6,716 nucleotides of DNA from Gammaproteobacteria bacterium. GTDB lineage: Bacteria; Pseudomonadota; Gammaproteobacteria; PS1; Pseudothioglobaceae. The DNA lies in NCBI GenBank assembly GCA_024280535.1, contig JAJRPY010000040.1, positions 1 through 6,716 on the forward strand. Reading direction: 5' to 3'. The position numbers were made by a program, and so were the translations under genes. Under the pieces are notes generated by a model. That model ran no database searches. It was not told where the DNA came from and saw only the letters and a program-made list of their open reading frames with translations. Positions 5,948 to 6,716 of the stretch are shown in pieces (the first letter of the stretch is position 1; each line of letters begins with the position of its first letter).

Positions 5948-6477
5948 AGGTTAATACTCGATTGGCTGCTAATATTTTGCACAACGGTGGCATTGTGAGT
6001 TTGCCGACGGATACGGTTCAAGGCTTGAGTTGCCTGCCTTTTTCTAATGCCTTGCAACGCCTTATTGAGCTTAAACGTCGAGCCTGTCATAAAGGGCTAA
6101 TCCTTATTTCGAATGATCGCAAACAGTTTGAAGCATTTGTTGAAAATCCGCAACTACTGGCTAAAATTCAAGTAGGCACCGAACCCACAACTTATTTACT
6201 CAAGGCGGCATTAAATATCCCGCCGTTGTTGCAGGGCAATATGGATACTATTGCCATTAGATTGACTAATAATCCATTAATCGCTGACTTGTGTGGTTCG
6301 ACAAATAGTGCGCTTGTTTCTACCAGTGCCAATATTTCGGGTTTGCCTGTGGCACAAACTAATTTAAAACTACGCGTTTATTTTAACAACCAATTAGACT
6401 TTATAATAAGCCCAAACACGCGTAAAAAAACACCATCACATATTGTTAATTTAACAACAGGGGAGAAAATCAGATGA
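5944..6477 (+). CDS. tsaC: L-threonylcarbamoyladenylate synthase TsaC (YrdC/Sua5 family)
   Basis: TsaC condenses threonine, bicarbonate and ATP into threonylcarbamoyl-AMP, the first step of t6A37 formation in tRNAs reading ANN codons. It is a 177-residue single-domain protein, against 190 in E. coli, without the C-terminal Sua5 domain. Visible motifs are PTDTVQGL (21-28), [13 protein letters not shown] (43-55, with Lys44, Arg45 and Lys50 in the basic substrate-binding patch), AIRLT (104-108) and STSANISG (126-133). The usual WPGP-x-T segment is altered: here it reads GTEPTTYLL (78-86), lacking the Trp and Gly. I chose ATG 5944 over GTG 5920 because it forms an ATGA overlap with the xerC stop, has AAGGG at 5929-5933, and gives a family-like N-terminus. 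It overlaps hemF by four bases. Confidence 0.88.
   Translation: MKVNTRLAANILHNGGIVSLPTDTVQGLSCLPFSNALQRLIELKRRACHKGLILISNDRKQFEAFVENPQLLAKIQVGTEPTTYLLKAALNIPPLLQGNMDTIAIRLTNNPLIADLCGSTNSALVSTSANISGLPVAQTNLKLRVYFNNQLDFIISPNTRKKTPSHIVNLTTGEKIR
6459..6466 (+). promoter_or_regulatory. Strong hemF ribosome binding site
   Basis: AGGGGAGA contains a GGAG core (6462-6465) placed 8 bases before the hemF ATG at 6474. It is the best Shine-Dalgarno sequence in the window and lies inside the last codons of tsaC. It fixes the hemF start and suggests hemF can be translated efficiently beyond simple coupling to tsaC. Confidence 0.75.
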
Positions 6478-6716
6478 TTAATCAAGTTAGCACTTATTTA
6501 CTAGCTTTACAAGCAGATATTTGCACACAATTAGAAGCAGTGGACGGCAAGTCTAAGTTTATAAAAGACAAGTGGGAAAAGCCTGATAACACAGGTCATG
6601 GGCTGACCCGTGTATTGGCAAATGGCGATGTATTCGAGCAGGCGGGGGTGAATTTCTCTCTGGTTCAGGGTGATAATATGCCTGCTTCTGCTACTGCATT
6701 AAGACCAGAGTTAGCA
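6474..6716 (+). CDS. hemF: Oxygen-dependent coproporphyrinogen III oxidase HemF (5' part)
   Basis: HemF converts coproporphyrinogen III to protoporphyrinogen IX by oxidative decarboxylation with molecular oxygen, a late cytoplasmic step of haem synthesis. Only the first 81 codons are present; the frame is open to the right edge, against about 300 residues for the full enzyme. The visible part aligns with the E. coli N-terminus: [14 protein letters not shown] (11-24), the W-x-x-P segment near 34-37, [20 protein letters not shown], and [13 protein letters not shown], which closes the window. The FEQAGVNFS and PASAT blocks are highly characteristic of HemF. ATG 6474 overlaps the tsaC stop as ATGA and has a strong ribosome site. 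The presence of HemF rather than only HemN points to life with oxygen. Association of tsaC with hemF occurs in other gammaproteobacteria. Confidence 0.93.
   Translation, partial: MINQVSTYLLALQADICTQLEAVDGKSKFIKDKWEKPDNTGHGLTRVLANGDVFEQAGVNFSLVQGDNMPASATALRPELA

Overview
The window looks like an ordinary chromosomal stretch from a low-GC gammaproteobacterium. SuhB, TrmJ, HtpG, XerC, TsaC, HemF and a YciK-type reductase all resemble their Escherichia coli counterparts over their whole length. The head-to-head suhB/trmJ pair is also arranged as in E. coli. The A+T-rich third codon positions and tight packing would suit a marine sulfur oxidiser or symbiont lineage such as Thioglobaceae, but that placement is inference and no gene here proves it.

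Layout, left to right. Positions 1-104 hold nothing I can assign. A small DUF2442-type gene (105-326) is followed by a 237-base gap with a plausible promoter for a YciK-type short-chain dehydrogenase (564-1316). A small two-helix membrane protein (1297-1533, minus) overlaps the tail of the dehydrogenase and lies directly downstream of suhB (1541-2344, minus), so these two probably form one transcript. suhB is divergent from trmJ (2359-3102, plus) with only 14 bases between start codons. trmJ converges on htpG (3165-5018, minus), and a strong bidirectional hairpin terminator sits between them. htpG is divergent from a tightly packed operon, xerC-tsaC-hemF (5078 to the right edge), whose genes are joined by two ATGA stop/start overlaps. 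hemF is cut by the window end after 81 codons.

Functions are mostly housekeeping: tRNA modification (TrmJ in the anticodon loop; TsaC for t6A), rRNA maturation and inositol-phosphate hydrolysis (SuhB), protein folding (HtpG), chromosome dimer resolution (XerC) and haem synthesis (HemF). XerC, TsaC and HemF share a transcript but not an obvious pathway.

I found no CRISPR array, tRNA or rRNA gene, insertion sequence, prophage or defence system. The second-look points are modest: promoters embedded in opposing genes, a sigma-32-like element overlapping the xerC start codon, an altered TsaC segment, and two small genes of unknown function.
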